Source: JACKCR01 sp041390305
GTDB taxonomy: Bacteria; Eisenbacteria; RBG-16-71-46; CAIMUX01
DNA: 64,000 bases
Direction: 5' to 3'
Assembly: GCA_041390305.1 (NCBI GenBank)
Contig: JAWKQE010000031.1
Location: 1-64,000, forward strand
A model generated the notes under the pieces. The model saw only the letters and a list, made by a program, of their open reading frames with translations. It was not told the DNA's origin and searched no databases. The position numbers and the translations under genes are program-made. Positions 7,001 to 14,403 of the stretch are shown piece after piece. Numbering within the stretch: position 1 is the first letter of the stretch; the number at the start of each line of letters is the position of its first letter.

Positions 7001-7395
7001 TTGACGAACGGAACTGGCAGATGGATCCGGATCCTGTCGCTCGGGGCGATTCTTTGGATGGCGGCCGGGTGCCAGGAAAGAGACGCTCGCGATCATCCGG
7101 CGCGGATCCGGGTCCGAGTTGCGAACGCTTCCGCCTCCGACTACTCCTCGGTCCGCATGGGCTTCATTCGCGACAAGGTGGACTTTGGTCCACTGGCGCG
7201 AGCTGATACTAGTGACTACGAGTCGGTCCGAGGAGCGTATGGGCATTCGGCGGCGTGGATAGATGCGGATGACCAAAGCTACCATGTGCGTCCGATTGAC
7301 CACCTAGGGGAAACACCTCTCTCGAGGGGCGCTACACTTTCACTCTCAACATAGTTGAAGGTAGAATCCAAGTGGAGTGCAGCCGCGATGAGTAA
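7001..7395 (+). CDS. Cassette lipoprotein, frame interrupted by one-base loss
   Basis: TTG 7001 starts a signal with lipobox MAAGC. The mature part contains VRVANASASDYSSVRMGF, then SDYESVRGAYGHSA and IDHLGETPLSRG, a pattern seen in small lipoproteins of FCB bacteria (name unknown to me). In the given sequence the frame ends at 7354 with GATLSLST. Restoring one base near 7330 gives G-R-YTFTLNIVEGRIQVECSRDE ending at TAA 7393-7395, which continues the domain naturally. I therefore annotate the restored span. The loss may be a sequencing deletion rather than a real mutation. It is the only gene of its cassette (A10-A11). Confidence 0.6.
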
Positions 7396-7410
7396 TGGCC
7401 CGAGTAGCCC

Positions 7411-7518
7411 ATCCATCAGATGGCTTGCAGCTGACGAGGCCTTTGTCACGCAGCTTGCTCCGAGTGAGGCGCCAACCCCTAGGGACCAGGCTCGCTGCTG
7501 AGGCCTGGGGAGTCGGAC
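7411..7518 (+). repeat. attC-like site A11 (108 bp)
   Basis: R'' is degraded to ATCCATC (7411-7417), R' is GTCGGAC (7512-7518). Length is conserved; the CAGCTGACGAGGCC and CCAGGCTCGC arms remain recognisable, and the central hairpin is weakened. Confidence 0.78.
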
Positions 7519-7528
7519 GAACGGAGCG

Positions 7529-7903
7529 TTGTTGGGGTACAGACCGAGGATACTGTTCGTCTGCACGATGAACCAATGGAGGAGCCCGACGGCCGAGCGT
7601 ATCTGGCGGGAATCGCCGGATGTCGAGGTTCGCTCCCGCGGTCTCAGCAGCAAGGCGGTCCGACGGCTCAACCAGCGCGACGTCGAGTGGGCGGACGCCA
7701 TCTTCGTGATGACCAACGAACAGAGGGATCGTCTCCTGGAGTCTCACGGCGCAGGGGTCGATAAGTCGGAGCTGCACGTGCTGGACATCCCCGATGACTT
7801 CCAGCTCATGGATCCCGAGCTTGTCGACCTAATCCGGGAACGGGCTGGTAGAGAGATCGAGAGGCTGGTGGCAGCGGGCGATTCCAGGGATCGTCCAACT
7901 TAG
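7529..7903 (+). CDS. Low-molecular-weight phosphotyrosine phosphatase family protein
   Basis: A 124-residue cytoplasmic enzyme of the LMW-PTP superfamily, which hydrolyses phosphotyrosine or arsenate-type intermediates through a cysteinyl-phosphate. The P-loop C-x5-R is present at residues 12-18 (CTMNQWR) followed by SPTAE. The acidic D-P-type loop is represented by DIPDDFQLMDPEL near residue 91. It belongs to the shorter subgroup with FVCTMNQWRSPTAE. TTG 7529 follows ACGGAGCG. The TAG stop (7901-7903) falls just inside site A12. A regulatory role on a tyrosine-phosphorylated protein is inference. Confidence 0.85.
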   Translation: MLGYRPRILFVCTMNQWRSPTAERIWRESPDVEVRSRGLSSKAVRRLNQRDVEWADAIFVMTNEQRDRLLESHGAGVDKSELHVLDIPDDFQLMDPELVDLIRERAGREIERLVAAGDSRDRPT

Positions 7904-7957
7904 ACCTCCAGACGGACGAGGCTGCGGCGCGCAGCTGAACCCCTTGGGGAGCTAGAA
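7893..7957 (+). repeat. attC-like site A12 (65 bp, intermediate)
   Basis: R'' GTCCAAC (7893-7899), R' GCTAGAA (7951-7957). The right arm CGCAGCTGAACCCCTTGGGG is kept but the central hairpins are missing. Confidence 0.6.
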
Positions 7958-7961
7958 CTCA

Positions 7962-8381
7962 GTGCGGCGTTTCGGATTGATTGGCGTCCTTGCTGTCATG
8001 GGACTGTCGCAGAGTGCCTGCACCGTCATCGGCTACAACATGGGCAAGGATCTGGACGCGCGGGGCTACGAGTGGATGCCTGGGGCCACGGTCAGAGATC
8101 TGGAGCCCGGCTGGTCGGTCCGCGTGTCGACCGCCGACAGTACGTACGCGGGTACGGTGTTGGCCCGCGACGTGGCGCAGTCAGGAGACTTCGTGGTTCT
8201 GCAGCCGCACGAGGGTGCTGAGGCGGACACGATCCTTGGAGCCGAGGTCCAGAAGCTGGAACGAGGTGGCCAACTGGGGAACCCCACAGCGATTGGAACA
8301 ATGGTAGGCGCCGCCCTCGATGCGTTGGCATTGGTTTGGATCGAGCGCAAGATAGACGATTATGTGCGCGCTCTGGAGTGA
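7962..8381 (+). CDS. Cassette lipoprotein, paralogue of the 17897 gene
   Basis: A 139-residue protein. GTG 7962 gives MRRFGLIGVLAVMG and a lipobox-like QSAC. The mature part has GATVRDLEPGWSVRV, a small beta-rich region, LERGGQLGNPTAIGT and a C-terminal hydrophobic helix. An unmistakable paralogue lies at 17897-18306 (NATVRDLEPGWTVRV, IERGGRLGNPTAIGT). In both cassettes the start codon sits at the same distance from the upstream recombination site. No known function. Confidence 0.75.
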   Translation: MRRFGLIGVLAVMGLSQSACTVIGYNMGKDLDARGYEWMPGATVRDLEPGWSVRVSTADSTYAGTVLARDVAQSGDFVVLQPHEGAEADTILGAEVQKLERGGQLGNPTAIGTMVGAALDALALVWIERKIDDYVRALE

Positions 8382-8450
8382 CTGAGTTCCAACAGGGCCT
8401 CGCCGAGTTCAGAATCCGTAGCGTCTCGCTCGTCCTGACCCGGTGGATCT

Positions 8451-8558
8451 CCACTTAGAAGAGGCTCGCAGCCGACGAGCCCTTTGTCACGCTGCTTGTG
8501 CCAAGCAGCGCGCCAAGCCTGCGGGAGCAGGCTCGCTGCCGAAACCGAGGAGTTCATG
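8451..8558 (+). repeat. attC-like site A13 (108 bp), with remnant at 8387-8413
   Basis: R'' is degraded (CCACTTA, 8451-8457), R' GTTCATG (8552-8558). The centre GCTGCTTG-TG-CCAAGCAGC is intact. The next gene's ATG (8556-8558) is inside R'. Upstream, TTCCAAC...GTTCAGA at 8387-8413 looks like a second, collapsed site, leaving only 37 bases between the two. Confidence 0.78.
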
Positions 8559-9104
8559 CGGATACGAAGTGGAATCGCCTTGGCTGTCGCGGTCGTGTCC
8601 CTCGGGGCGTTGTCGCCTCGGTCCGGGATGGCGTGCAGTTGCGGCTGGGACGGGCCTCTTGCGATTGTCGGTCCGACCCGACATGTGATGCTGCGAGGGA
8701 TGGTTCTCTCCCACGATCGCAACTCGCTCCTATTGGAGGTCGCCGAAGTGCTGAGTGGCGAAGAGGGGCGTGAACAGGTTCGGATCTGGGGCGACACGGG
8801 CTGGCTTTGTCGGCCCTACGTGGAGCGCTTCCCACTGGGTTCCGAGTGGGTGATCGCGGCGAATCACTGCACTCCGTCCTACGGACTCTCGGGAACGGGG
8901 TGGAAGTCCGAACCGGATTCTACCACCACGGACTACTACGTCAGTTTCTGCGGAGAGCACAGCGTTCCAGTGTCCGAAGGATACGCCGTTGGTTGGATCA
9001 CGAGTTCAAGGGAAGCTGGCGCACTTCCTGACTCCGTCGCCCTGAGTGACCTCAGATCGCTGGTCGCTACTTGGAAGTTGGCGAAGGAGAAGCCTCATGA
9101 CTGA
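8556..9104 (+). CDS. Secreted cysteine-rich cassette protein (CxC start)
   Basis: A 182-residue exported protein. The signal peptide ALAVAVVSLGALSPRSGMA is followed directly by C-S-C. The mature protein begins with a CxC motif, has further cysteines (W-L-C-R-P-Y, NHC, SFCGE) and a segment RHVMLRGMVLS. An N-terminal C-x-C plus later cysteines resembles the TIMP/NTR-like beta-barrel of bacterial exported proteins; this is tentative. The start ATG is inside R' of site A13 and uses GAGGAG from the site itself as ribosome-binding site, so translation depends on the upstream recombination site. The end overlaps mini-site A14. Confidence 0.65.
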   Translation: MRIRSGIALAVAVVSLGALSPRSGMACSCGWDGPLAIVGPTRHVMLRGMVLSHDRNSLLLEVAEVLSGEEGREQVRIWGDTGWLCRPYVERFPLGSEWVIAANHCTPSYGLSGTGWKSEPDSTTTDYYVSFCGEHSVPVSEGYAVGWITSSREAGALPDSVALSDLRSLVATWKLAKEKPHD

Positions 9105-9135
9105 GGCTCGCAGATGAAACCTCGAGGACGCCGTC
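9095..9135 (+). repeat. Mini attC-like site A14 (41 bp, degenerate)
   Basis: TCATGAC (9095-9101), 27 bases with GAGGCTCGCAGATGAAACC, then CGCCGTC. Same length and layout as the other mini-sites but both core boxes are mutated. Confidence 0.5.
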
Positions 9136-9189
9136 GCTTTGGGGCCGAGCAGTGGAAGGATTGGACACCGTGAGATCCACCAGGCAGCG

Positions 9190-9258
9190 GCCGAACCTGG
9201 CGCCGGCGCGCCGACCCTTTGGGAGTGGGCTTACAGCTGAACTCCCGGGGAGCTAGAA
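9190..9258 (+). repeat. Half attC-like site A14b
   Basis: Only the right part is present: GCGCCGACCCTTTGGGAGTG, then GGGCTTACAGCTGAACTCCC and GCTAGAA (9252-9258). The 54 bases between A14 and A14b hold no gene, so a cassette has apparently been lost or collapsed here. Confidence 0.55.
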
Positions 9259-9263
9259 CGGCT

Positions 9264-9917
9264 ATGTGGAAGCGAGTCGCGCTGGCCTACCTCCTGATGA
9301 CTGGCTGCTCAGGTCCCGAGAGGGGCGAGGTCGGGTCACCACAACCAGCGGAGCTGTTTCACCTGGAGATCGAGAGCCGCGGCCAGGTTGAGAATGAGAA
9401 CGTCATCCTGCTCCGATTCACGAGCCACGACCGCACTCCCGTCCGGGTGCATTCCAAAGTGGATCGAAGCGAGCCGAGTCCGACATTTGTGCGAACCCGG
9501 TACCGCAACGGAAGTTGGAGGACGACACAGCTGGCAGTCGAGAGGAGCCGCCAAAGCTCGTGGACCCAGTGCGACAGTGTCACTGGTCTTGTCGCACGTC
9601 TAAGTGAAGGTTGTGACTCCCTGCAGTTCGGAGTCGACGTTCGCCGGTTTCTTCTGGAGGGTGATACGGTGTGGTCGAGCGCGATGGCGTACGATGATAT
9701 CGTCGATGATGGCGTCGCGCGGGAGCCGGACTGGGAAGCGTGGCGTGACCGGATCGAACCCGACAGTCGTGGTGGGAAGATGCTCTTCGGATTCAATCGG
9801 CACCGCGGCGGATTCGAGTACGGATGGATGGGAGCAGACAGCATCTGGAAGTTCGATGCGTTCTCGGGCGCATTGGTGTCTTGCACTGGGTACCGCGACT
9901 GGCATCGGCACAGGTGA
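9264..9917 (+). CDS. Cassette lipoprotein of unknown function
   Basis: A 217-residue protein with a short signal and lipobox MTGC at residues 12-15. The mature part begins with a predicted beta domain (FHLEIESRGQVENENVILLRF), continues with charged segments, and ends YGWMGADSIWKFDAFSGALV followed by CTGYRDW. No recognised family. ATG 9264 lies six bases after the R' of the half-site. An upstream in-frame start at 9219 is inside the site and is rejected because the lipobox would then be too far from the N-terminus. Confidence 0.6.
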   Translation: MWKRVALAYLLMTGCSGPERGEVGSPQPAELFHLEIESRGQVENENVILLRFTSHDRTPVRVHSKVDRSEPSPTFVRTRYRNGSWRTTQLAVERSRQSSWTQCDSVTGLVARLSEGCDSLQFGVDVRRFLLEGDTVWSSAMAYDDIVDDGVAREPDWEAWRDRIEPDSRGGKMLFGFNRHRGGFEYGWMGADSIWKFDAFSGALVSCTGYRDWHRHR

Positions 9918-9960
9918 AGGTCATGGCCGGGCGGCTACATAGTGGTGCAGAAGAGACGAG

Positions 9961-10012
9961 AAGACAGGCTCTTCGGGATTGGGTTCGCAGCTGAACCCTT
10001 GGAGAACTAGGC
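9961..10012 (+). repeat. Truncated attC-like site A15
   Basis: GACAGGCTCTTCGGGATTGG then GTTCGCAGCTGAACCCTTGG and a degraded R' (ACTAGGC, 10006-10012). The left core and central hairpin are missing. Confidence 0.5.
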
Positions 10013-10037
10013 CACCCAACCCTCACGCGGACGGTAC

Positions 10038-10538
10038 ATGCAAGTCATTGGACTGCCAGGTCGACATCCGGACACTGAGTCGTGGCTACGCTCCGTCTTG
10101 ATCGCGGCAGAGTTGCCTGTTGACGGCATCGCTCACTATCGGCACTGGGATGCGGCGGTCGATGCAGACTTGGAGTGGGAGGCGCAGCGACTGTGCCAAC
10201 AAACGCCGGATCTGCTTGTAGCGAAGTCTCTTGGCACAGCTGTTGCGGCGAGGGCGTTCGCGCACCACCAGTTTCGCCCGAAGCGCGCTGTCCTGATCGG
10301 GACGCCATATCGGGCGTTTGAACCGGGGGAGACAGTCCTCTTGCAGCGGTTTGCCGACGACGTGGAGACTCTGTTCATTCAGCAAGCTGAAGACCCCGGT
10401 GGGCCTGCCTCCCAGCTTGCTACCACGCTTCAGCTCTGCCGAGGCGAGGTCGTGGCCGTCCCGGGCAGCGACCATCTGTACGCGGACACAGCGGCACTGG
10501 CCGTGATCGTTCAGCGGTGGAAGGAGTGGGCACAGTGA
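10038..10538 (+). CDS. Alpha/beta-hydrolase fold protein
   Basis: A 166-residue cytoplasmic protein. The nucleophile elbow is V-A-K-S-L-G-T (Ser64), preceded by a hydrophobic beta-strand (DLLVA). Near the C-terminus VPGSDHLYAD supplies the catalytic histidine, and RAVLIGTP is the strand following the nucleophile helix. The small size and lack of a long cap match compact hydrolases of the RBBP9/YdeN-like kind; the substrate is unknown. ATG 10038 is 25 bases after site A15. Gene and site form one cassette. The next 144 bases (10539-10682) contain no recognisable site or gene. Confidence 0.72.
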   Translation: MQVIGLPGRHPDTESWLRSVLIAAELPVDGIAHYRHWDAAVDADLEWEAQRLCQQTPDLLVAKSLGTAVAARAFAHHQFRPKRAVLIGTPYRAFEPGETVLLQRFADDVETLFIQQAEDPGGPASQLATTLQLCRGEVVAVPGSDHLYADTAALAVIVQRWKEWAQ

Positions 10539-10682
10539 GTTCCACGAGACGGCGGCGTGACCCGGAGCCGGCGCGGCCGCTCAGTCGGGCGGAGCTGGCG
10601 TGAGCCGAGCTGTCTGGGTCCATCGAGGAGTCTTGGGTCAGTGCGAAGTCATGCCGAGCGAACTCTCCGGTCCGTCCTGCTC

Positions 10683-11443
10683 GTGACGTTTCTCCGGATC
10701 TCTTGGGCGCTCGCCGCCGCCTGCCTGGCTTCGGCGGGGTGCTCAGCGGAGCCACATGAGGGAGATGGCCCTTCGGTCCGGATCGTTGGCTTTGGTGGCG
10801 GAATGGACTCATCGCTCGTGGTCGAGTTGGCGAACCCTCATGCCAAGTCGCTGTGGGTACGAGGCTACTCGCTCGACCAGCCGCTCTACACGTACGAGAC
10901 GTTCGATGGTGGTGAGTGGAGGCGAACGGGAATGTGGTGCGGAACGGGTGCGGCTCTTCGCGAACTCGAGTCCGGGGAGTCGATCGAGTTCCTGGTGCGT
11001 TCCCCAGTGAAGGATTGTCGTCAGCGGGTTGGTGTGAGTTGGTGGCCCACGGACGAACGAGAGCGAGGGGTCCCGCTCGAGCGTGCGACCAGTGCGGAGT
11101 GGGCCCCAGTACTGTTCGTGGGGCCGGCAGGAACCAGCGGCGAAGTGCCCAGGTCCGTTGTCGTCCTGAGGCTCTTACCGGACACCTTGGTGGTCGATGG
11201 CGTCAGCGCGGACCGTTGGCACTTCCCAGGGGACCGGATCGAAGCCTATCTCGAGAACGAAGGGCCATCCATCGCGCGACTTGTCAGGCCCGGAGACGGC
11301 AGTCTGTGGGGATGGCGCATTCCGTTCGTAGGGTGGTCGGCGGTGCCCATCGTGGCGTCGCAGACGGAGTCGAGAAGGAGATCGCATTGCTGCAGGAACT
11401 CGACCTTCGCAGCAACGAGATCACGGTGATTCTGAGGCCTTGA
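10683..11443 (+). CDS. Cassette lipoprotein, C-terminal frame shifted by one base
   Basis: GTG 10683 starts a signal with lipobox ASAGC. The mature protein looks beta-rich: GMDSSLVVELANPHAKSLWV, then ELESGESIEFLV and a second repeat-like unit DGVSADRWHFPGDRIEAYLE. In the given sequence this frame ends at 11429 with a basic low-complexity tail. One frame over, the stretch DGVEKEIALLQELDLRSNE runs to TGA at 11443 and is a much better C-terminus. A single base is therefore probably missing near 11355-11360, and I annotate the restored span. The longer upstream frame from 10557 is not supported by a signal peptide. Function unknown. Confidence 0.5.
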
Positions 11444-11457
11444 GGGTCTATGGTTCC

Positions 11458-11498
11458 GACTGACACAGGCTCGCAGCCGAGCCCCTGAGGAGCCAGGC
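11458..11498 (+). repeat. Mini attC-like site A16 (41 bp)
   Basis: GACTGAC (11458-11464), 27 bases containing GGCTCGCAGCCGAGCCCCTG, and GCCAGGC (11492-11498). The next gene starts four bases later. Confidence 0.6.
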
Positions 11499-11502
11499 CG
11501 CA

Positions 11503-12039
11503 ATGAAAGAGCATTCGATGGACTACACGCCTACGAGTCCACCAGAACCGGAGTGGGAAACTCAACTCGCCGCTCTATGGAAAGAGCTGGGCGCCATGGA
11601 CGGAGTTGCGTTTCGGGAAGCCATGCGCAAGCACATCGGCGCCCTTCCGGAAGGACATCCAGTTGCACTCTTTGAAATGGGCGCTGCCTGCGACTCCACA
11701 GGCTTGCCGGAAGACGCTGTCAAGCACTACGAGGCGGCCCTCGAGGCAGGGCTATCAGGTATTCGTCGTCGCCGTGTACGAATCCAGCTGGCGAGTTCGC
11801 TTCGCAACTTGGGTAGCCCACAACTGGCCGCCGACATGCTGTTCGAGGAGCTGAAGCAGCCCCATGATGAGCTGGACCAAGCGGTAGCTGCTTTCCTCGC
11901 GCTTGCGTTGGCAGACTTGGGCCGGGAGAGAGAAGGCCTCGCAATGAGCCTGAAGGCGTTGAGTACGTACCTTCCCCGCTACAACCGGTCACTCGGCAAC
12001 TATGCGGAAAGGCTGAATGCTCCAGAATCCGAAGCATGA
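11503..12039 (+). CDS. Tetratricopeptide repeat protein (TPR_5-like)
   Basis: A 178-residue cytoplasmic helical protein. It matches the TPR_5 group: GHPVALFEMGAACDSTGLPE, DAVKHYEAALEAGL, the highly typical RIQLASSLRNLG, then FLALALADLGRE and a C-terminal LPRYNRSLGNYAE. These proteins are adaptors for protein-protein contacts; no enzymatic residues are seen. ATG 11503 lies directly after mini-site A16, and GAGGAGCCAGG within the site can act as ribosome-binding site. The only gene of its cassette. Confidence 0.82.
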   Translation: MKEHSMDYTPTSPPEPEWETQLAALWKELGAMDGVAFREAMRKHIGALPEGHPVALFEMGAACDSTGLPEDAVKHYEAALEAGLSGIRRRRVRIQLASSLRNLGSPQLAADMLFEELKQPHDELDQAVAAFLALALADLGREREGLAMSLKALSTYLPRYNRSLGNYAERLNAPESEA

Positions 12040-12040
12040 G

Positions 12041-12119
12041 CGACTAGGCCCCGATCGACCGCCGGCGCCGGCGCCGCACGTGGCCCTTGCACCTCCGGCT
12101 TCGCGGCTGAGCGTGCTCG
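12041..12119 (+). repeat. Degenerate attC-like site A17
   Basis: CGACTAG (12041-12047) resembles R'', GGCTTCGCGGCTGAGC resembles the right arm, and GTGCTCG (12113-12119) occupies the R' position. A palindromic GCCGGCGCCGGCGCC forms the centre. Confidence 0.4.
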
Positions 12120-12589
12120 TTGGAATGCATGCTGCGACACCCGTATTGCTCGTGGCGGTCGTCGTGTTTGCTCTCCCCGGTTGTTCGCCTTCCTCGGAGG
12201 AAGTCGAGGCTCTGAGCGTCGGAGAGATTCGAGAACTGTGGGGACTGGAGTGGGGCCGAATGAGAGACGGCGGATCACTCAGGCTCGAGGCGGTCTGTTC
12301 CTCGGGAGATACCCTGAGGTTCTTCGTCGACAATCGGATGAACCTGTCAGAGAGAGAGCGAGGCCAGATCTACCTCGGACAGGGACCGGACGGACGGCCG
12401 ATCCGCCACAACAGCGAAGCGGAGCGAGAGGTTCTGCGGGAGCTCAGGTCGTGGATGGACCGGAACTTCGAGAAGGATGGGTCTGGCCAGGTAGTCGGCG
12501 TGTCCGGTGAAGCGACGGATCCATCTCCGACGCTCGGTGAGTTCAGGACTTTGGTTGGGGGACTGCCTCAGTTGAAGGAGGCGTCCTAA
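12113..12589 (+). CDS. Small cassette lipoprotein
   Basis: A protein of about 158 residues. Starts at GTG 12113 or ATG 12125 both give a signal ending in lipobox A-L-P-G-C. The mature part is acidic and helical: EEVEALSVGEIRELWGLEW, then SGDTLRFFVDNRMNLSERER and EREVLRELRSWMDRNFE. No family recognised. The TAA stop (12587-12589) is inside R'' of mini-site A18, again coupling the gene end to the site. If GTG 12113 is used, the start codon lies inside the degenerate R' of A17. Confidence 0.6.
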   Translation: MLVGMHAATPVLLVAVVVFALPGCSPSSEEVEALSVGEIRELWGLEWGRMRDGGSLRLEAVCSSGDTLRFFVDNRMNLSERERGQIYLGQGPDGRPIRHNSEAEREVLRELRSWMDRNFEKDGSGQVVGVSGEATDPSPTLGEFRTLVGGLPQLKEAS

Positions 12590-12624
12590 CGGGGCTTTGG
12601 AGCCGAGCCCCTGGGGAGTTCGGA
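12584..12624 (+). repeat. Mini attC-like site A18 (41 bp)
   Basis: R'' TCCTAAC (12584-12590), 27 bases with TTTGGAGCCGAGCCCCTGGG, R' GTTCGGA (12618-12624). Confidence 0.65.
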
Positions 12625-12657
12625 GTGGTTGACGCCGTTCACCGATCAAGGCGGAAG

Positions 12658-13002
12658 ATGAACGACCCAAAGGCTCTCGTAGTGGAGGGCTACAACCGAT
12701 GCGCGGAGGCGTACGCAGCGGCGCGGGCTTCGTCGCCGGCCGACGAGTTGGTTGCGTTTTTCGAGCGGCTTTCGCCCGGTTCCTCCATTCTGGACTTCGG
12801 ATGTGGCTGCGGCGTCCCCGTGGGACGCTTCCTCGCCCAGTCGTTCGAGGTGACGGCGGTCGACATCTCGGCGCGTCAGGTCGCGCTGTGCCGTGAAAGC
12901 GTACCCCGAGCCCGAGTCATTCATGGCGATATCATGACCCAGCGCTTTGCACCCGGCAGCTTCGACGCGGTCGTGCTCGCTGGACTGGAGTTCGCACTGT
13001 AG
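12658..13002 (+). CDS. Truncated class I SAM methyltransferase
   Basis: A 114-residue fragment holding only the N-terminal half of a Rossmann methyltransferase. Motif I is SILDFGCGCGVPVG, motif II is EVTAVDIS, and an acidic motif HGDIMTQRFAPGSFDAVV follows. It then stops at TAG 13000-13002 where family members continue for another 80 or more residues. The SAM site is present but the substrate half is missing, so it is probably non-functional. It directly follows mini-site A18. The stop is followed at once by AGGAGGA and a new gene, so the truncation is not a simple frameshift. ATG 12658 is chosen over GTG 12625 because it begins the conserved helix. Confidence 0.65.
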   Translation: MNDPKALVVEGYNRCAEAYAAARASSPADELVAFFERLSPGSSILDFGCGCGVPVGRFLAQSFEVTAVDISARQVALCRESVPRARVIHGDIMTQRFAPGSFDAVVLAGLEFAL

Positions 13003-13013
13003 GAGGAAGGTCG

Positions 13014-13418
13014 ATGGCACGCGTGATTCTCGCCGTCTGGGTCGTCCTGCTTCTGACTGCAACCTCTGCGTTGGCGGACGAGGCGTTCGATACCCGGGCA
13101 TTGGATCGACCTGCGTTCGAGCGGGAGTGGCTGGCCGTACTGACCGGCGGCGTCGCCGTCTTGAATGTGGGACTGGCTGGTGCCGGGCGGAACTCGCCGC
13201 TGGCGGGGGCCGCGGCTCTCGGGTCCGGCCTCGTGTTGGCATTTGCGGACGATGGCCGGTTCTCGGATGTCCTGGGAAGCCTGGGCGTCCTGGCCGGAGC
13301 GTCGACCTTGCTTGCTTTCGCGGCGGAGGATGCGACGCGGGAGCTGGACGTGGTGGGCGGGTCAGGCACAGTGGCTGGAGATCGGCGGACCGTGCTTGCG
13401 GTGAGATACCGTTGGTGA
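13014..13418 (+). CDS. Exported or membrane protein of unknown function
   Basis: A 134-residue protein with a typical signal peptide (VILAVWVVLLLTATSALA, cleavage before DEAFD). It is followed by two glycine/alanine-rich hydrophobic stretches around residues 45-75 and 88-105, so it is either membrane-embedded or a small outer-membrane-type protein ending VLAVRYRW. An aromatic C-terminal residue is compatible with a beta-barrel, but the segments look helical. AGGAGGA (13003-13009) is a strong ribosome-binding site. No recombination site separates it from the truncated methyltransferase. Confidence 0.65.
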   Translation: MARVILAVWVVLLLTATSALADEAFDTRALDRPAFEREWLAVLTGGVAVLNVGLAGAGRNSPLAGAAALGSGLVLAFADDGRFSDVLGSLGVLAGASTLLAFAAEDATRELDVVGGSGTVAGDRRTVLAVRYRW

Positions 13419-13690
13419 GCGCCGAGTGCGCGGGCTTCGGGGTTGTCGGCGGCTATTTGGTGCGCTCCGAGTGTCAGTCGTGTGGCGGGGTCGTTGACTA
13501 CGGAGGGACACAGGACTTCCCCGATCCAGTATCCTCGGGCGGGACGTTGTCGTTCACGATCGCAGGGTGTGACTTCCATGCGGAGATGCCAACCTCACCG
13601 GCGGACGAAGTGGTCGGCGAAGTCCTGTGCAATCCGGGCGGAGAGACATCGGCTGCGGGCGTCTGGCATATGACCCGCGTCCAGGAGTAG
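13415..13690 (+). CDS. Small cysteine-containing protein, coupled start
   Basis: GTG 13415 overlaps the TGA of the previous gene (GTGA), which suggests translational coupling. The 91-residue product has spaced cysteines (EC, SEC, SCGG, AGCDFH, LCN), a glycine-rich DPVSSGGTLSFTIAGCDFH segment, and an aromatic ending GVWHMTRVQE. No signal peptide is visible and no family is recognised. It could be the tail of a larger exported protein whose start has been lost. The 70 bases after it hold nothing definite. Confidence 0.4.
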   Translation: MSAECAGFGVVGGYLVRSECQSCGGVVDYGGTQDFPDPVSSGGTLSFTIAGCDFHAEMPTSPADEVVGEVLCNPGGETSAAGVWHMTRVQE

Positions 13691-13760
13691 GCTCCCCAAA
13701 GAGCGCGAGACTCCATCTTCCCGGCAATTCGCACCGCCAAACTCGGAGCAGACTCACCGC

Positions 13761-14321
13761 ATGGGACTCCTGACCTTCAGCATCAACGTCACTCTCGACG
13801 GTTGCGTCGACCACCGCGAGGGAATCGCCGACGACGAGACGCACGCATTCTTCACCCGGCTGATGGACGAGAGCGGTGCGATGCTGTGGGGCCGCGTCAC
13901 GTACGAGATGATGGAGGGCTACTGGCCGGCGGTCGCACGCGGGGAGGTGGAGGCGCCACCCGCGATTCGCGATTGGGCGGTCAAGCTCGAGGCCAAGCCG
14001 AAGTACGTGGTCTCGTCGACGCGGAAGGACTTTCCCTGGACGAACAGCCACCATATCGCCGGCGATCTGCGCACGGCGGTGGAGAAGCTGAAGGACGCGG
14101 CCCCGGCCGGCGTCCTTCTCGGTAGCGGCAAGCTCGCGACGGAACTCGACCGGCTCGATCTGATCGACGAGTACATCTTCCTCGTCCACCCCAGGATCGT
14201 CGGCCACGGACCAACCCTGTATGAGGGCGGGCTTTCCGCCACGCGACGACTCGAGCTGGTCTCGGCGGAGCCGCTCCGGAATGGGGCGGTCGCCATGCAC
14301 TATCGATGCGTGCGTGACTGA
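13761..14321 (+). CDS. RibD C-terminal / dihydrofolate-reductase-like protein
   Basis: A 186-residue cytoplasmic protein of the family related to RibD C-domain and DHFR (YyaP/YwjB type). Features in order are TFSINVTLDGCVDH at the N-terminus, AMLWGRVTYEMMEGYW (NADPH-binding loop region), YVVSSTRKDF, LLGSGKLATELDRLDLIDEY, and LVHPRIVGHGPTLYEGG. All match the family. The reaction is probably an NADPH-dependent reduction; the substrate is not known. DHFR-like genes are frequent cassette cargo in other integrons, which fits its position next to the array, but no clear site flanks it. Confidence 0.85.
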   Translation: MGLLTFSINVTLDGCVDHREGIADDETHAFFTRLMDESGAMLWGRVTYEMMEGYWPAVARGEVEAPPAIRDWAVKLEAKPKYVVSSTRKDFPWTNSHHIAGDLRTAVEKLKDAAPAGVLLGSGKLATELDRLDLIDEYIFLVHPRIVGHGPTLYEGGLSATRRLELVSAEPLRNGAVAMHYRCVRD

Positions 14322-14403
14322 CGGGGTGTGTGCACGGCCAGCGGTCGGCTGCACAAGGCGGACCCGTGGCGCGGTCGGGCGATCAGAGAAAGGGGACAGG
14401 GTC

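Noticed and set aside
2660..7002. Similarity between the tail of the 2282 cassette, the head of the 7001 cassette and codons of the 4131 gene (GGCCGGACCA-GTATC)
   Set aside because: About 20 bases only, with gaps; too short to claim a shared origin without an alignment search.
12658..13002. TAG at 13000 as a recoded (pyrrolysine) codon
   Set aside because: A strong AGGAGGA and a new gene follow immediately, and the downstream frame has no methyltransferase content.
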